A stretch of 35,513 bases of DNA from IMG/VR virus record IMGVR_UViG_3300007074_000004, positions 1 to 35,513 of that record. One strand, written 5' to 3'. Shown piece by piece: positions 1 through 5,845 of the stretch. Made by a program: the position numbers and the translations under genes. Under the pieces are notes generated by a model. That model did no database searches, had not been told where the DNA came from, and saw only the letters and a list, made by a program, of their open reading frames with translations. Every line of letters starts with the position of its first letter. Within the stretch, counting starts at the first letter, position 1. The DNA is from a virus.

Positions 1-90
1 AGGTCTGTGCTACTCAAGATGTGGGTATTGCCCTACTACTCGTTATAACAATCTCATTATTACTATCAACATCATATTCCCTATCTGCTA
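1..90. repeat. Left copy of 90-bp terminal overlap
   Basis: Bases 1-90 are identical to bases 35424-35513. The segment codes for the C-terminus of the lysozyme and the first codons of the large terminase, which overlap by four bases across the junction. A packaged direct terminal repeat would normally lie outside such genes, so I read this as the redundant end of a circular or circularly permuted assembly. Confidence 0.93.
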
Positions 91-1279
91 CATATCTGCT
101 GTTGGATTCACTATTTCTTCCCTTGTACTCTTCATCGTCATGAACTAATCCCGTATTATCGTAGTATTCTACCTTAAACTTACTAGTGTTATCAGGGTCT
201 CTAATAGTTCTAATCTTGTTCACTTGTCTCCAACCTTTAACCTCAGCAATAGCGTTATACTCTCCAAGAGTTCTATTAACTACACCATTTAGTTGTAGTC
301 CACCAGAAGTAGTAATATCTAACAGACCTTCTTGTGAAGTAATCTCATTAGCTAAATCAAAAGAACTAGGTAGCTTACCTTTATTCCAAATATATTTAGT
401 CACCGCCTCCATTACTGCAGTAGGTTCATGTTCAATACCTTTAATAACTTTTAGTTTAGGTATTACGTTTGTCTCATAATACCTCAATGCGTGTGCTCTA
501 TCACTCTCACCCGTCTCCTTAGGAAAGCCAGCTACAGTCTTAGTTACAAGTTCACCATTTTCTCTCTTCACATATGTATGAGGTGTTACTACACCGTACC
601 TAGTGGTCTGTAGTATCGGAGTAGGGTTTAGGGCTGCCTTTATCTCAGCACCCTGATGTTGTATACCCTCACCTGTATCATCTCCACCTTCAGCTGTTAG
701 AATAGCTGCTAGATTGTCTGTAGTAAAGAGTTTAGAGTAAGCCTCTCTGGTCTCATTTCCTACAACACCATCCACTGTTACTCCTAGTATAGCTTGAATG
801 TTTCCAATATCGCCACCAATAGGAAACAACGTGCCAGTTTTTGCACTGTCGTAGACTGGAGTTACTTCTGGAGTTACTACTGGAGCTTGTGGTGGAACTT
901 CTCCTTCCACTTCTGGTATTGGAAAAGATGAAGCAGGTGTTTTAGTAAACGAAGAGTATACATCATCATCCTCGATAGAGCTAGCTGATAAGTCTTCATA
1001 GACATCACGAGCATCAGCACCAACTTCTCTAAAGAAACTTGTAGCCCAATCAGCAGCCCCCGATAAGAAACTCTCCTCACCACTAAGTTGTTGTTCTTGA
1101 CTTTCTTGTCCTTGTGGGACTATCGAATAGTCGTATAAGTTGAGGTCAATCTCTTGTCCTACCTGCAGTTTAGTAGGGTCATCAATACCGTTAAAGGCAG
1201 CTACTTCCTGCCAGTTCTGACCGAATAAATCAGATAGGGTATCACCCTCTTTAATTCTATATATGTTTTCTGCTGGCAT
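14..1279 (-). CDS. LysM-peptidoglycan-binding-lysozyme (endolysin or virion lysozyme)
   Basis: This enzyme probably cuts peptidoglycan during lysis or entry. An N-terminal LysM-like segment (YRIKEGDTLSDLFGQNW, about residues 7-48) is followed by an acidic linker with Pro-rich stretches. A PG_binding_1-like segment (ILGVTVDGVVGNETREAYS, about 164-182) comes next, then a lysozyme-like domain with a candidate catalytic Glu in AEGG (about residue 197) and TTRYGVV downstream. That spacing recalls GH24/GH108 muramidases, but the exact family is uncertain. I chose ATG at 1279, after the TerS stop at 1284, over a GTG at 1324 inside TerS. Its TGA overlaps the TTG start of the large terminase across the circular junction. 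Its place between the two terminase genes is unusual for an endolysin. Confidence 0.72.
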   Translation of the reverse strand: MPAENIYRIKEGDTLSDLFGQNWQEVAAFNGIDDPTKLQVGQEIDLNLYDYSIVPQGQESQEQQLSGEESFLSGAADWATSFFREVGADARDVYEDLSASSIEDDDVYSSFTKTPASSFPIPEVEGEVPPQAPVVTPEVTPVYDSAKTGTLFPIGGDIGNIQAILGVTVDGVVGNETREAYSKLFTTDNLAAILTAEGGDDTGEGIQHQGAEIKAALNPTPILQTTRYGVVTPHTYVKRENGELVTKTVAGFPKETGESDRAHALRYYETNVIPKLKVIKGIEHEPTAVMEAVTKYIWNKGKLPSSFDLANEITSQEGLLDITTSGGLQLNGVVNRTLGEYNAIAEVKGWRQVNKIRTIRDPDNTSKFKVEYYDNTGLVHDDEEYKGRNSESNSRYVADREYDVDSNNEIVITSSRAIPTS

Positions 1280-1283
1280 ATCG

Positions 1284-1814
1284 TTATTCGTTAGCTCCAC
1301 CGTATTCAAAAGAATCAATACCACCTACTTCTATTTCTATAGCTTCTTCTTCTATCTCTTCTTCTTCTTCTTCTTGTACTATTTCCATATTACCATCATC
1401 GTTACTACTAATACCACCTACTCCAGTAATAGTAATGTTAACAGATGGTCTACCTCCACCACCCATAACATCCTTCTCAAACAGACCAACAGGTAATATC
1501 CTATCAGTGACTATCTTCCAAGCAGCAGCCTGATGTTTATGTCCATCATCTAAAGCAGCACTAAGTATAGTATCTAATACCTTCCTACTTTTAGGGGAAG
1601 CCAACATACGAGCTTTATACTCATTGATGACAGAGTTATCCCCCTTAGGTCTACCGATAATACCAGAGCCCTTCTTTTTTAATTCAGCTTTACGAGGTCT
1701 TCCTCTTTTCTTTCTCTTCTCTGTATTCTTAGCTACATGTAAAGCATTAGCCTCTTCTGTAGTTAGAGGAGGAGGAGTTTCTAGTGTAGTAGTAGTTTTT
1801 TCTGTAATGATAAT
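1284..1814 (-). CDS. Small terminase subunit, non-canonical or frameshifted start
   Basis: The likely role is recognition of phage DNA at the start of packaging. The core has GRPKGDN, then INEYKARMLASPKSRKVL and an Ala-rich helix (HKHQAAAWKIVTDRILP), a pattern I associate with phage small terminases. An acidic tail (EEEEEEIEEEAIEIE) may contact the large subunit. It is the first gene after a strong late promoter and lies just before the lysozyme and large terminase. The only in-frame ATG is at 1607, giving 107 residues. The frame is open back to TAG at 1836-1838 and encodes a very basic segment, KRKKRGRPRK, like an AT-hook. No ATG, GTG or TTG occurs in that extension. Candidate starts are ATT at 1814, after a GAGG box, or ATG at 1834 followed by a -1 shift on the A6 run at about 1796-1801. 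Confidence 0.66.
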   Translation of the reverse strand: MIITEKTTTTLETPPPLTTEEANALHVAKNTEKRKKRGRPRKAELKKKGSGIIGRPKGDNSVINEYKARMLASPKSRKVLDTILSAALDDGHKHQAAAWKIVTDRILPVGLFEKDVMGGGGRPSVNITITGVGGISSNDDGNMEIVQEEEEEEIEEEAIEIEVGGIDSFEYGGANE

Positions 1815-1920
1815 AGCTTCCCTCGGTTCACCATACTAAGAGAGAAGGAGTAGTGGTGGTGTAAGAGAGAAAGTACAAAACCAAACAAACCTAAAATCTC
1901 TTAACTAACAAAGAAATAAG

Positions 1921-1949
1921 ATTATACCATACTTTTAATCCTTTGTCAA
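1921..1949 (-). promoter_or_regulatory. Late promoter 1 (sigma-70 type, extended -10)
   Basis: On the minus strand the -35 box is TTGACA (1949-1944), then a 17-base spacer, then TATAAT (1926-1921) preceded by TGG, giving an extended -10. A run of A with few T lies directly upstream of -35 and could act as an UP element. It points at the small terminase about 100 bases away and would drive the head gene cluster. The arrangement is near-identical to the site at 25842-25870. Confidence 0.9.
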
Positions 1950-1978
1950 GCTTTATTTTTATTTAGTTTAATATTATC

Positions 1979-2016
1979 TGAATAACACGTAGTTGCTAGA
2001 GGTAGCGTGTTATTCA
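1979..2016. repeat. Nested inverted repeat (cruciform or hairpin)
   Basis: TGAATAACACG (1979-1989) is the exact reverse complement of CGTGTTATTCA (2006-2016). Between them GCTA and TAGC (1995-1998 and 2003-2006) form an inner stem around GAGG. It lies 30 bases upstream of late promoter 1, beside its A/T-rich upstream block. There is no T run directly after either arm, so it is not a standard intrinsic terminator. Confidence 0.75.
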
Positions 2017-2212
2017 AATCTCCCCCCTTTAACAGTTTATATTATACTTTAGCTAAGTCGTTGTATTCGTTGGAGTTTATGGGGAATCCCTAAAAGCTAC
2101 TATTTTGTATTTAGGTGGGTACTATATATATAGAGTAGAAAAATTCCCCCCTCCCCCCTAGTTATATGGTGTTCTAGCCTGTTATTCGGTGAGTTTCTCG
2201 GTACCTCTAGCA
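1994..2212. repeat. Distant 11-base inverted repeat pair
   Basis: TGCTAGAGGTA at 1994-2004 recurs as its reverse complement TACCTCTAGCA at 2202-2212. GTTATTC occurs near each copy (2009-2015 and 2181-2187). The two sites are 197 bases apart in the gene-free region and could be binding sites for one protein. Their function is unknown. Confidence 0.6.
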
Positions 2213-2471
2213 GTTTACATAGAGGTGAGGGTTGGGGTGGCTACCTCCATACACATATATCCACACCATCCTATACTACTGCCCCAAGTACTCCTCCTCC
2301 ACTTGAAGAAGTCCTCCCCATAATGTACTTATCCCCCTTTATCCCCCTATGCTATCCTATAGGTGACGAGGAGTTCGTGGCTTGTACCCCCCTTAACGCA
2401 AGCCTACTTCTACGGATACATACATAACTATGCATTCTAACTAACTACATATATAAATGTAAAGATAATGC

Positions 2472-2500
2472 TTGACATCCCGAATATAGGGGTTTATGGT
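2472..2500 (+). promoter_or_regulatory. Early promoter, plus strand
   Basis: TTGACA (2472-2477), a 17-base spacer and TATGGT (2495-2500) fit a host sigma-70 site with a perfect -35 and a weak -10. It is about 40 bases upstream of the first plus-strand gene and is the best candidate for starting the early transcript. The spacer carries CCC and GGG triplets around GAATATA, which could be a weak operator dyad. Confidence 0.7.
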
Positions 2501-2538
2501 TATATCTAGCAACACCACAACAAACGAAAGGTATTAAG

Positions 2539-3120
2539 ATGAAAATATTAAACAGAGAAGATTATCTAAACCAAGCAAGTGATATCATACTGGCTGGCTT
2601 GTTCGTTAAGGCTGGTTATGACTTGCCTGACAAACTACGCTTGACGTGTGGCCTGCCGAGCAAGGGGGCATTCGGTGCTAAACTACGCACCATTGGGCAA
2701 TGCTGGTCTCCAGCCGCATCTGATGATAATACAACCGAGATTATGATATCTCCAACCGTTGACGATAACCAAATGATGTTGGGAGTATTGGTTCATGAAT
2801 TGGTACATGCTGTTGTAGGCAATCAAGCGGGACATGGCAAGGTGTTTAAACAGTGTGCTATAGCTGTAGGCTTAACAGGTAAGATGACAGCCACAACATC
2901 AACCGATACTTTGATTGACTATCTTCAAACCAATGTCATTGCCGTGCTAGGTGACTATCCACACGCGAAAATTGATTACACTAAGCAGAAAAAGCAAACC
3001 ACGCGCATGATAAAATGTGAGTGTGGGACTTGTGGCTATGTTGTAAGAACATCGCGTAAGTGGGCGGAGATTGCTCTACCTATATGTGGGGTATGTTCGG
3101 AAACCATGCAGGTTGTTTAA
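2539..3120 (+). CDS. SprT-like zinc metalloprotease
   Basis: A SprT-family protein of 193 residues. The zinc site HELVHA is at residues 86-91 and is followed by GHG (98-100), the usual third-ligand region. A C-terminal zinc ribbon has C160, C162 and C165, then C183 and C186. Cellular relatives (Spartan, SprT) act on DNA-bound proteins; phage relatives are common but mostly uncharacterised. It is the first gene of the early arm, preceded by AACGAAAGGT as ribosome site. The first RNA leader element begins directly after its stop codon. Confidence 0.88.
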   Translation: MKILNREDYLNQASDIILAGLFVKAGYDLPDKLRLTCGLPSKGAFGAKLRTIGQCWSPAASDDNTTEIMISPTVDDNQMMLGVLVHELVHAVVGNQAGHGKVFKQCAIAVGLTGKMTATTSTDTLIDYLQTNVIAVLGDYPHAKIDYTKQKKQTTRMIKCECGTCGYVVRTSRKWAEIALPICGVCSETMQVV

Positions 3121-3170
3121 CTATCTATCAAGGCATTGTTTAAACAGTGTCTTGATGGGCTGGTTTAGCC
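3121..3170 (+). ncRNA. Two-hairpin RNA leader element, copy 1
   Basis: Hairpin 1 pairs CAAGGCATTG (3129-3138) with CAGTGTCTTG (3145-3154) around TTTAAA, ten pairs including two G-U. Hairpin 2 pairs GGCT (3158-3161) with AGCC (3167-3170) around a five-base loop. The element starts right after the SprT stop and ends 23 bases before the next ATG. Further copies lie at 3376, 4124 and 5071. There is no T run, so it is not an ordinary terminator. Confidence 0.8.
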
Positions 3171-3193
3171 TCTACAAACGAAAGGTTTTAAAA

Positions 3194-3373
3194 ATGATTA
3201 TTACTGAAGTTACAAAAAGAAATACACTCCCTGTAAAATACATTGTAAACTTATACGCAAACGAAGATGCGCTTACACCACTATCAACACACATCTTTAA
3301 TAAAAAGATACATGCAGAACAAGGTGCGATCGATTTTAAAGAGATGTACGAAGCATTGCGTAGAGACTGGTAA
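3194..3373 (+). CDS. Small early protein of unknown function (59 aa)
   Basis: I do not recognise this protein. It is soluble-looking and mixed charge, with no cysteine and no membrane segment. The start ATG follows an ACGAAAGGTTTT ribosome site, the same non-standard type seen before the SprT and 5490 genes. It lies between leader copies 1 and 2, so each copy could set the translation or mRNA processing of one small gene. Longer in-frame starts upstream would run through leader copy 1 and are not credible. Confidence 0.65.
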   Translation: MIITEVTKRNTLPVKYIVNLYANEDALTPLSTHIFNKKIHAEQGAIDFKEMYEALRRDW

Positions 3374-3375
3374 AG

Positions 3376-3425
3376 CTATCTATCAAGGCATTGTTTAAAC
3401 AGTGTCTTGAGGGGCTAGTTAAGCC
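3376..3425 (+). ncRNA. Two-hairpin RNA leader element, copy 2
   Basis: This copy is nearly identical to copy 1. Hairpin 1 is the same sequence, and hairpin 2 keeps GGCT and AGCC around a changed loop (AGTTA). It starts two bases after a stop codon and ends 22 bases before the next ATG at 3448. Confidence 0.8.
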
Positions 3426-3447
3426 AAACAATATAAGGGAATACATT

Positions 3448-3594
3448 ATGACTCACTCATTTACACTAGACAACACAAGAGGCACGATTGACAATTACGG
3501 ATGGATACAGTGGCACACTATCAACTGTCATGTTGATAGCTTACAAGATACCTCAGAATTGAAGCAAGTGGCTTTGTCTACTTTAATTAAATAA
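3448..3594 (+). CDS. Small early protein of unknown function (48 aa)
   Basis: A 48-residue frame starting at ATG 3448, behind ATAAGGGAATAC as ribosome site. The product is hydrophilic, rich in Thr, Asp and His, with WIQWH near the middle. It matches no family that I recognise. It is the gene directly downstream of leader copy 2. An upstream in-frame start at 3391 lies inside the leader hairpin and is rejected. Confidence 0.55.
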   Translation: MTHSFTLDNTRGTIDNYGWIQWHTINCHVDSLQDTSELKQVALSTLIK

Positions 3595-3616
3595 CTTATA
3601 TAAAGGAATTATTATT

Positions 3617-4111
3617 ATGACAACAATACCAGCAAGCAATAGAACCAACAATTTATTAATGGCACGGACACGCTTAAGCGACTTTGTTACACGTAAGGCG
3701 CAACACGTGACACGTATAACGGGCGTAAACTATGAAGAGTGTGACAATGCACCTGATTCATTCGACACGGTAAAAGAATGCTTTAAAGCCGCACTACGTA
3801 ACGTTCAGCCTTATAAAGTATATAAAGGTGCAAGTGTTAATACCATCTATCTAAAGCCACACCATAATTGGGCGTTCAGATTTTGGCATGATTACCTTCA
3901 TTTTGTACGTGATTTAGACTTTAGCACTGAGCATGAAATTAGGGTAGGACAAATACAAATGGCAGAAGTAGCACAGGAATTTGGACTTGGTTCGCTTGAG
4001 TATCTTTTAATGGAAATTGACACGGTTAAGCAGGTGGAGCATTTTACACGCACTGGGCAATTCGTAGAAAATCAATTAGAATTCGCACTTGAACATTTAG
4101 AAATTGATTAG
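3617..4111 (+). CDS. Conserved-looking phage protein, function unknown (164 aa)
   Basis: A soluble 164-residue protein. The most distinctive stretch is HNWAFRFWHDYLHFV (about residues 77-91), followed by STEHEIRVGQ. That pairing of aromatic and His/Asp residues looks like a conserved core, and I have the impression of related proteins in other phages, but I cannot assign a function. AAAGGAATT provides a ribosome site. No leader element precedes it; leader copy 3 follows its stop by 12 bases. Confidence 0.75.
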   Translation: MTTIPASNRTNNLLMARTRLSDFVTRKAQHVTRITGVNYEECDNAPDSFDTVKECFKAALRNVQPYKVYKGASVNTIYLKPHHNWAFRFWHDYLHFVRDLDFSTEHEIRVGQIQMAEVAQEFGLGSLEYLLMEIDTVKQVEHFTRTGQFVENQLEFALEHLEID

Positions 4112-4123
4112 CATAATCATTTT

Positions 4124-4163
4124 ACAAGGTGTTTAAACAGCATCTTGTGGGGCTGATTAAGTC
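4124..4163 (+). ncRNA. Two-hairpin RNA leader element, copy 3 (diverged)
   Basis: Hairpin 1 pairs CAAGGTGTT (4125-4133) with AGCATCTTG (4139-4147), plus an extra outer A-T pair. Compared with copy 1, a C-G pair has become T-A and an A-T pair has become G-C, so pairing is kept by double changes. Hairpin 2 is GGCT (4151-4154) and AGTC (4160-4163) around GATTA, with one G-U pair. It ends 21 bases before ATG 4185. Confidence 0.8.
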
Positions 4164-4184
4164 AACAACAATGGAGATATTGAA

Positions 4185-4406
4185 ATGAATGATTTTAAAA
4201 TTACTAGTATGTGGTATGTCGATGACATACTTTCACTCAATGACACCTTATCAGAAGAGCAATGTATTGATGTTTTAAAGCTGGGTGAAACATACCACGA
4301 TGCAAATGTGGGTTATAATTGGGACTATTGGGAAGCTACAATTGAAACTTACTTAGCTATAGTTAAGAGAGAAAACTTTGTCCAAGATTGTAATAATGAA
4401 ACATGA
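4185..4406 (+). CDS. Small acidic early protein, paralogue of the 5490 gene (73 aa)
   Basis: Function unknown. The first 60 or so residues closely match the product of 5490-5684: both share DILSLNDTL, CIDVLKLGE and YHDANVGYNW. This copy has a longer C-terminus. The acidic, compact make-up is typical of small phage proteins that bind host proteins, but that is only a guess. GGAG at 4173 serves as ribosome site and also lies inside a five-codon upstream frame (4171-4188) whose stop overlaps this start. Leader copy 3 precedes it. Confidence 0.72.
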   Translation: MNDFKITSMWYVDDILSLNDTLSEEQCIDVLKLGETYHDANVGYNWDYWEATIETYLAIVKRENFVQDCNNET

Positions 4407-4482
4407 TTGGATTTTATACTGTATAATTGCTATTCTATCCTATTTGTGTTATGGTGCATTAATTACGTGGCTGGATTCTTGA
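4396..4482 (+). CDS. Tiny single-helix membrane protein (28 aa)
   Basis: ATG 4396 overlaps the end of the preceding gene by 11 bases. The 28 residues begin MKHDW and then form one hydrophobic helix (ILYCIIAILSYLCYGALI), ending TWLDS. The stop overlaps the first TGAATAGGTA repeat. No clear ribosome site is visible, so translation would depend on coupling. It is one of five such frames in the early region. Confidence 0.42.
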   Translation: MKHDWILYCIIAILSYLCYGALITWLDS

Positions 4483-4568
4483 ATAGGTATTTGAATAGGT
4501 AACACAGTTAATTTGCCATTCATAATCAATCATTTAGCATTTATTATGAATAGGTACCTGAATAGGTA
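4480..4568. repeat. Four-copy TGAATAGGTA cluster with internal dyad
   Basis: TGAATAGGTA occurs at 4480-4489, 4492-4501, 4547-4556 and 4559-4568: two pairs, each with a 12-base period, 67 bases apart. Between the pairs ATTCATAAT (4518-4526) is the reverse complement of ATTATGAAT (4543-4551), whose right arm overlaps the third copy. The cluster ends 20 bases before ATG 4589. Such spacing suits cooperative binding by a regulator or initiator protein. No function is shown. Confidence 0.85.
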
Positions 4569-4588
4569 AATTATAAAGGGGAAGTAAA

Positions 4589-5002
4589 ATGAAACCATTT
4601 AATAGTAGTAGATTGAAAGTAATAATTGATGTAATGCAACGGGCGTTGGATGTGGATAAACCGTTTCATATGGAAACTTGGCAAGACTCTTGGAATGGAA
4701 CATCGACTACGGAAGCAGAACTCCACACCTGTGGTATGTCCGCCTGTGTTGGTGGACATTTAGCAGTAAGTCCAGAGTGGAAGCACCACGGTGGTGAGGT
4801 TGGTGATGGTGGTATACCCGTATATTATGGTGCTGTTGGGTTTCAAGCGATTGCGGATTATTTAGAATGTCACATTCAATGCGCGGAAATGATTGTAAAC
4901 CCTGAGCAATCTGAATATTTTTATAAGGTGTACTTTGAGGCAGTGACCCCACAAATAGTAGTCAACAGATTAAATGAATTATTAGAAAGTGGGGATTGGT
5001 AA
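4589..5002 (+). CDS. Phage protein with CGMSACVGGHLA motif, unknown function (137 aa)
   Basis: The central segment HTCGMSACVGGHLAVSPEW (about residues 46-64) resembles a motif common in uncharacterised phage and plasmid proteins that carry a Cys-x-x-x-x-Cys pair followed by Gly-Gly. The rest is soluble, with a Gly/His-rich turn and an acidic C-terminus (ELLESGDW). AAAGGGGAAG is a strong ribosome site. The TGAATAGGTA cluster directly upstream suggests its own control. Its stop shares a base with the next tiny frame (TAATG). Confidence 0.72.
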   Translation: MKPFNSSRLKVIIDVMQRALDVDKPFHMETWQDSWNGTSTTEAELHTCGMSACVGGHLAVSPEWKHHGGEVGDGGIPVYYGAVGFQAIADYLECHIQCAEMIVNPEQSEYFYKVYFEAVTPQIVVNRLNELLESGDW

Positions 5003-5070
5003 TGTTTTTAAAATTTATTATCAGTTTGGTGGTTGTTTTCCTAACATCTCGCATTATGCAAGCGGTTTAA
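5002..5070 (+). CDS. Tiny membrane peptide (22 aa)
   Basis: TAATG couples this start to the preceding gene. The 22 residues, MFLKFIISLVVVFLTSRIMQ plus AV, form one hydrophobic helix with a short polar end. Leader copy 4 begins at the base after its stop, the same relation as copy 1 to the SprT gene, which supports this stop as a real gene end. The frame is short, so confidence is limited. Confidence 0.42.
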   Translation: MFLKFIISLVVVFLTSRIMQAV

Positions 5071-5116
5071 CTATCTTTCAATGCCTTTAACAGGGTATTG
5101 TGGGGCTATCTAAGCC
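5071..5116 (+). ncRNA. Two-hairpin RNA leader element, copy 4 (diverged)
   Basis: Hairpin 1 pairs CAATGCCT (5079-5086) with GGGTATTG (5093-5100) around TTAACA. Relative to copy 1, one G-C pair has become T-A and one A-T pair has become C-G, again keeping the stem. Hairpin 2 keeps GGCT and AGCC around ATCTA. The CTATCTTT lead-in matches CTATCTAT of copies 1 and 2. It ends 38 bases before ATG 5155. Confidence 0.8.
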
Positions 5117-5154
5117 AATATACAATTTACAACACAACAGGAGATACATATATC

Positions 5155-5457
5155 ATGGCACTAATCAGAGTAGTAAACGAATCAGAAGGTATGAGAATGT
5201 TATTATCAGATGAGTATGCTAATTGGACTTACTACCAAGCACAGGCATTACTTGAATACTATGAGCAATACAGTGAGGACACAGGGAAAGACTTAGAGCT
5301 TGACTTAGTAGCCATTAGATGTGAATGGGCAGGTTATGCCAGCATTAAAGAAGCCCTTGAAGACCATGGTAGCCCAATCACTTGGGAGGACTTACAAGAG
5401 CAGACAGGTACCATTGAGGGGCTTAATGATGGTTCTGTGTTAGTCCATGAATTCTAA
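5155..5457 (+). CDS. Small acidic phage protein, unknown function (100 aa)
   Basis: ATG 5155 follows CAGGAGATACATATATC, a good ribosome site; in-frame codons upstream run into leader copy 4 and are rejected. The product is very acidic and helical (YYQAQALLEYYEQYSEDTG). It ends with a segment like those of small phage proteins of unknown function (ITWEDLQEQTGTIEGLNDGS). The charge would suit binding to a host nucleic-acid-binding protein or DNA mimicry, which is speculation. Confidence 0.7.
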   Translation: MALIRVVNESEGMRMLLSDEYANWTYYQAQALLEYYEQYSEDTGKDLELDLVAIRCEWAGYASIKEALEDHGSPITWEDLQEQTGTIEGLNDGSVLVHEF

Positions 5458-5489
5458 ACTTAAACTTTACAACGAAAGGTAATATTATT

Positions 5490-5684
5490 ATGATGTTAGA
5501 TTTTAAAATTACTAGCTCTTGGGACATTAAAGACATACTTTCACTTAATGACACCTTAACAGAAGACCAGTGTATTGATGTTTTAAAGTTAGGTGAAAAA
5601 TACCACGATGCTAATGTAGGTTATAATTGGGAATATTGGACGGCTACAATAGATAATTATCTTGCTTCAAATGAGAGGTATTAA
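5490..5684 (+). CDS. Small acidic early protein, paralogue of the 4185 gene (64 aa)
   Basis: This is a second copy of the 4185-4406 protein: the cores DILSLNDTL, CIDVLKLGE and YHDANVGYNW are shared, and the DNA is also close, so the duplication is fairly recent. The C-terminus is shorter and ends NYLASNERY. Two adjacent ATG codons (5490, 5493) are possible starts; the paralogue aligns from the second. The 23 bases across the start (5478-5500) are repeated exactly at 5834-5856. Confidence 0.72.
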   Translation: MMLDFKITSSWDIKDILSLNDTLTEDQCIDVLKLGEKYHDANVGYNWEYWTATIDNYLASNERY

Positions 5685-5685
5685 A

Positions 5686-5838
5686 ATGTTAGATACAATA
5701 TTTATGATAGGTAACTTTATATTTATGATGATTGGCGCAATGGTGTGCATATTTATATTATTAGTTTGGTTGAATATCCTCAAGGATAATGATAAGATTA
5801 ATAAAGAGTATTTAAACAAGAAGAAAGATAAGGGGTAA
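5686..5838 (+). CDS. Small membrane protein with basic tail (50 aa)
   Basis: The start follows one base after the previous stop. The N-terminal half is strongly hydrophobic (about residues 5-32, with FIFMMIGAMVCIFILLVWL). The C-terminus is rich in Lys and Asp (KEYLNKKKDKG), as expected for an inner-membrane protein with a cytoplasmic tail. No family is recognised. A holin-like or superinfection-related role is possible but unsupported. It belongs to a run of four tightly packed small genes. Confidence 0.6.
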   Translation: MLDTIFMIGNFIFMMIGAMVCIFILLVWLNILKDNDKINKEYLNKKKDKG

Positions 5839-5845
5839 TATTATT

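Larger units (their letters stand above)
1839..2538. other. 700-bp divergent gene-free region
   Basis: This is the only long stretch without a convincing gene. It separates the two transcription arms and holds the minus-strand late promoter (1921-1949) and the plus-strand promoter (2472-2500). It also has a nested inverted repeat (1979-2016), several C runs (near 2021 and 2145-2158, and again near 2335 and 2391), an AT-rich block (2127-2144) and an 11-base motif repeated in opposite orientation (1994-2004 and 2202-2212). A 34-codon frame at 2323-2427 has no ribosome site. The layout would suit a replication origin or packaging start site, but nothing here proves either. Confidence 0.6.

Noticed and set aside
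1-90. True direct terminal repeat of the packaged genome
   Set aside because: It falls within two overlapping coding genes and has no flanking features; a circular assembly overlap is simpler.
1624-1839. A 71-codon open frame on the plus strand
   Set aside because: It is antisense to the N-terminal extension of the small terminase, has no ribosome site and encodes a low-complexity product.
2323-2427. A 34-codon open frame in the divergent region
   Set aside because: No ribosome site at normal distance, it crosses C-rich sequence and resembles no known protein.
3121-5116. The repeated leader as a CRISPR array or ordinary terminators
   Set aside because: Copies are unevenly spaced with genes in between, which excludes an array, and none is followed by a T run.
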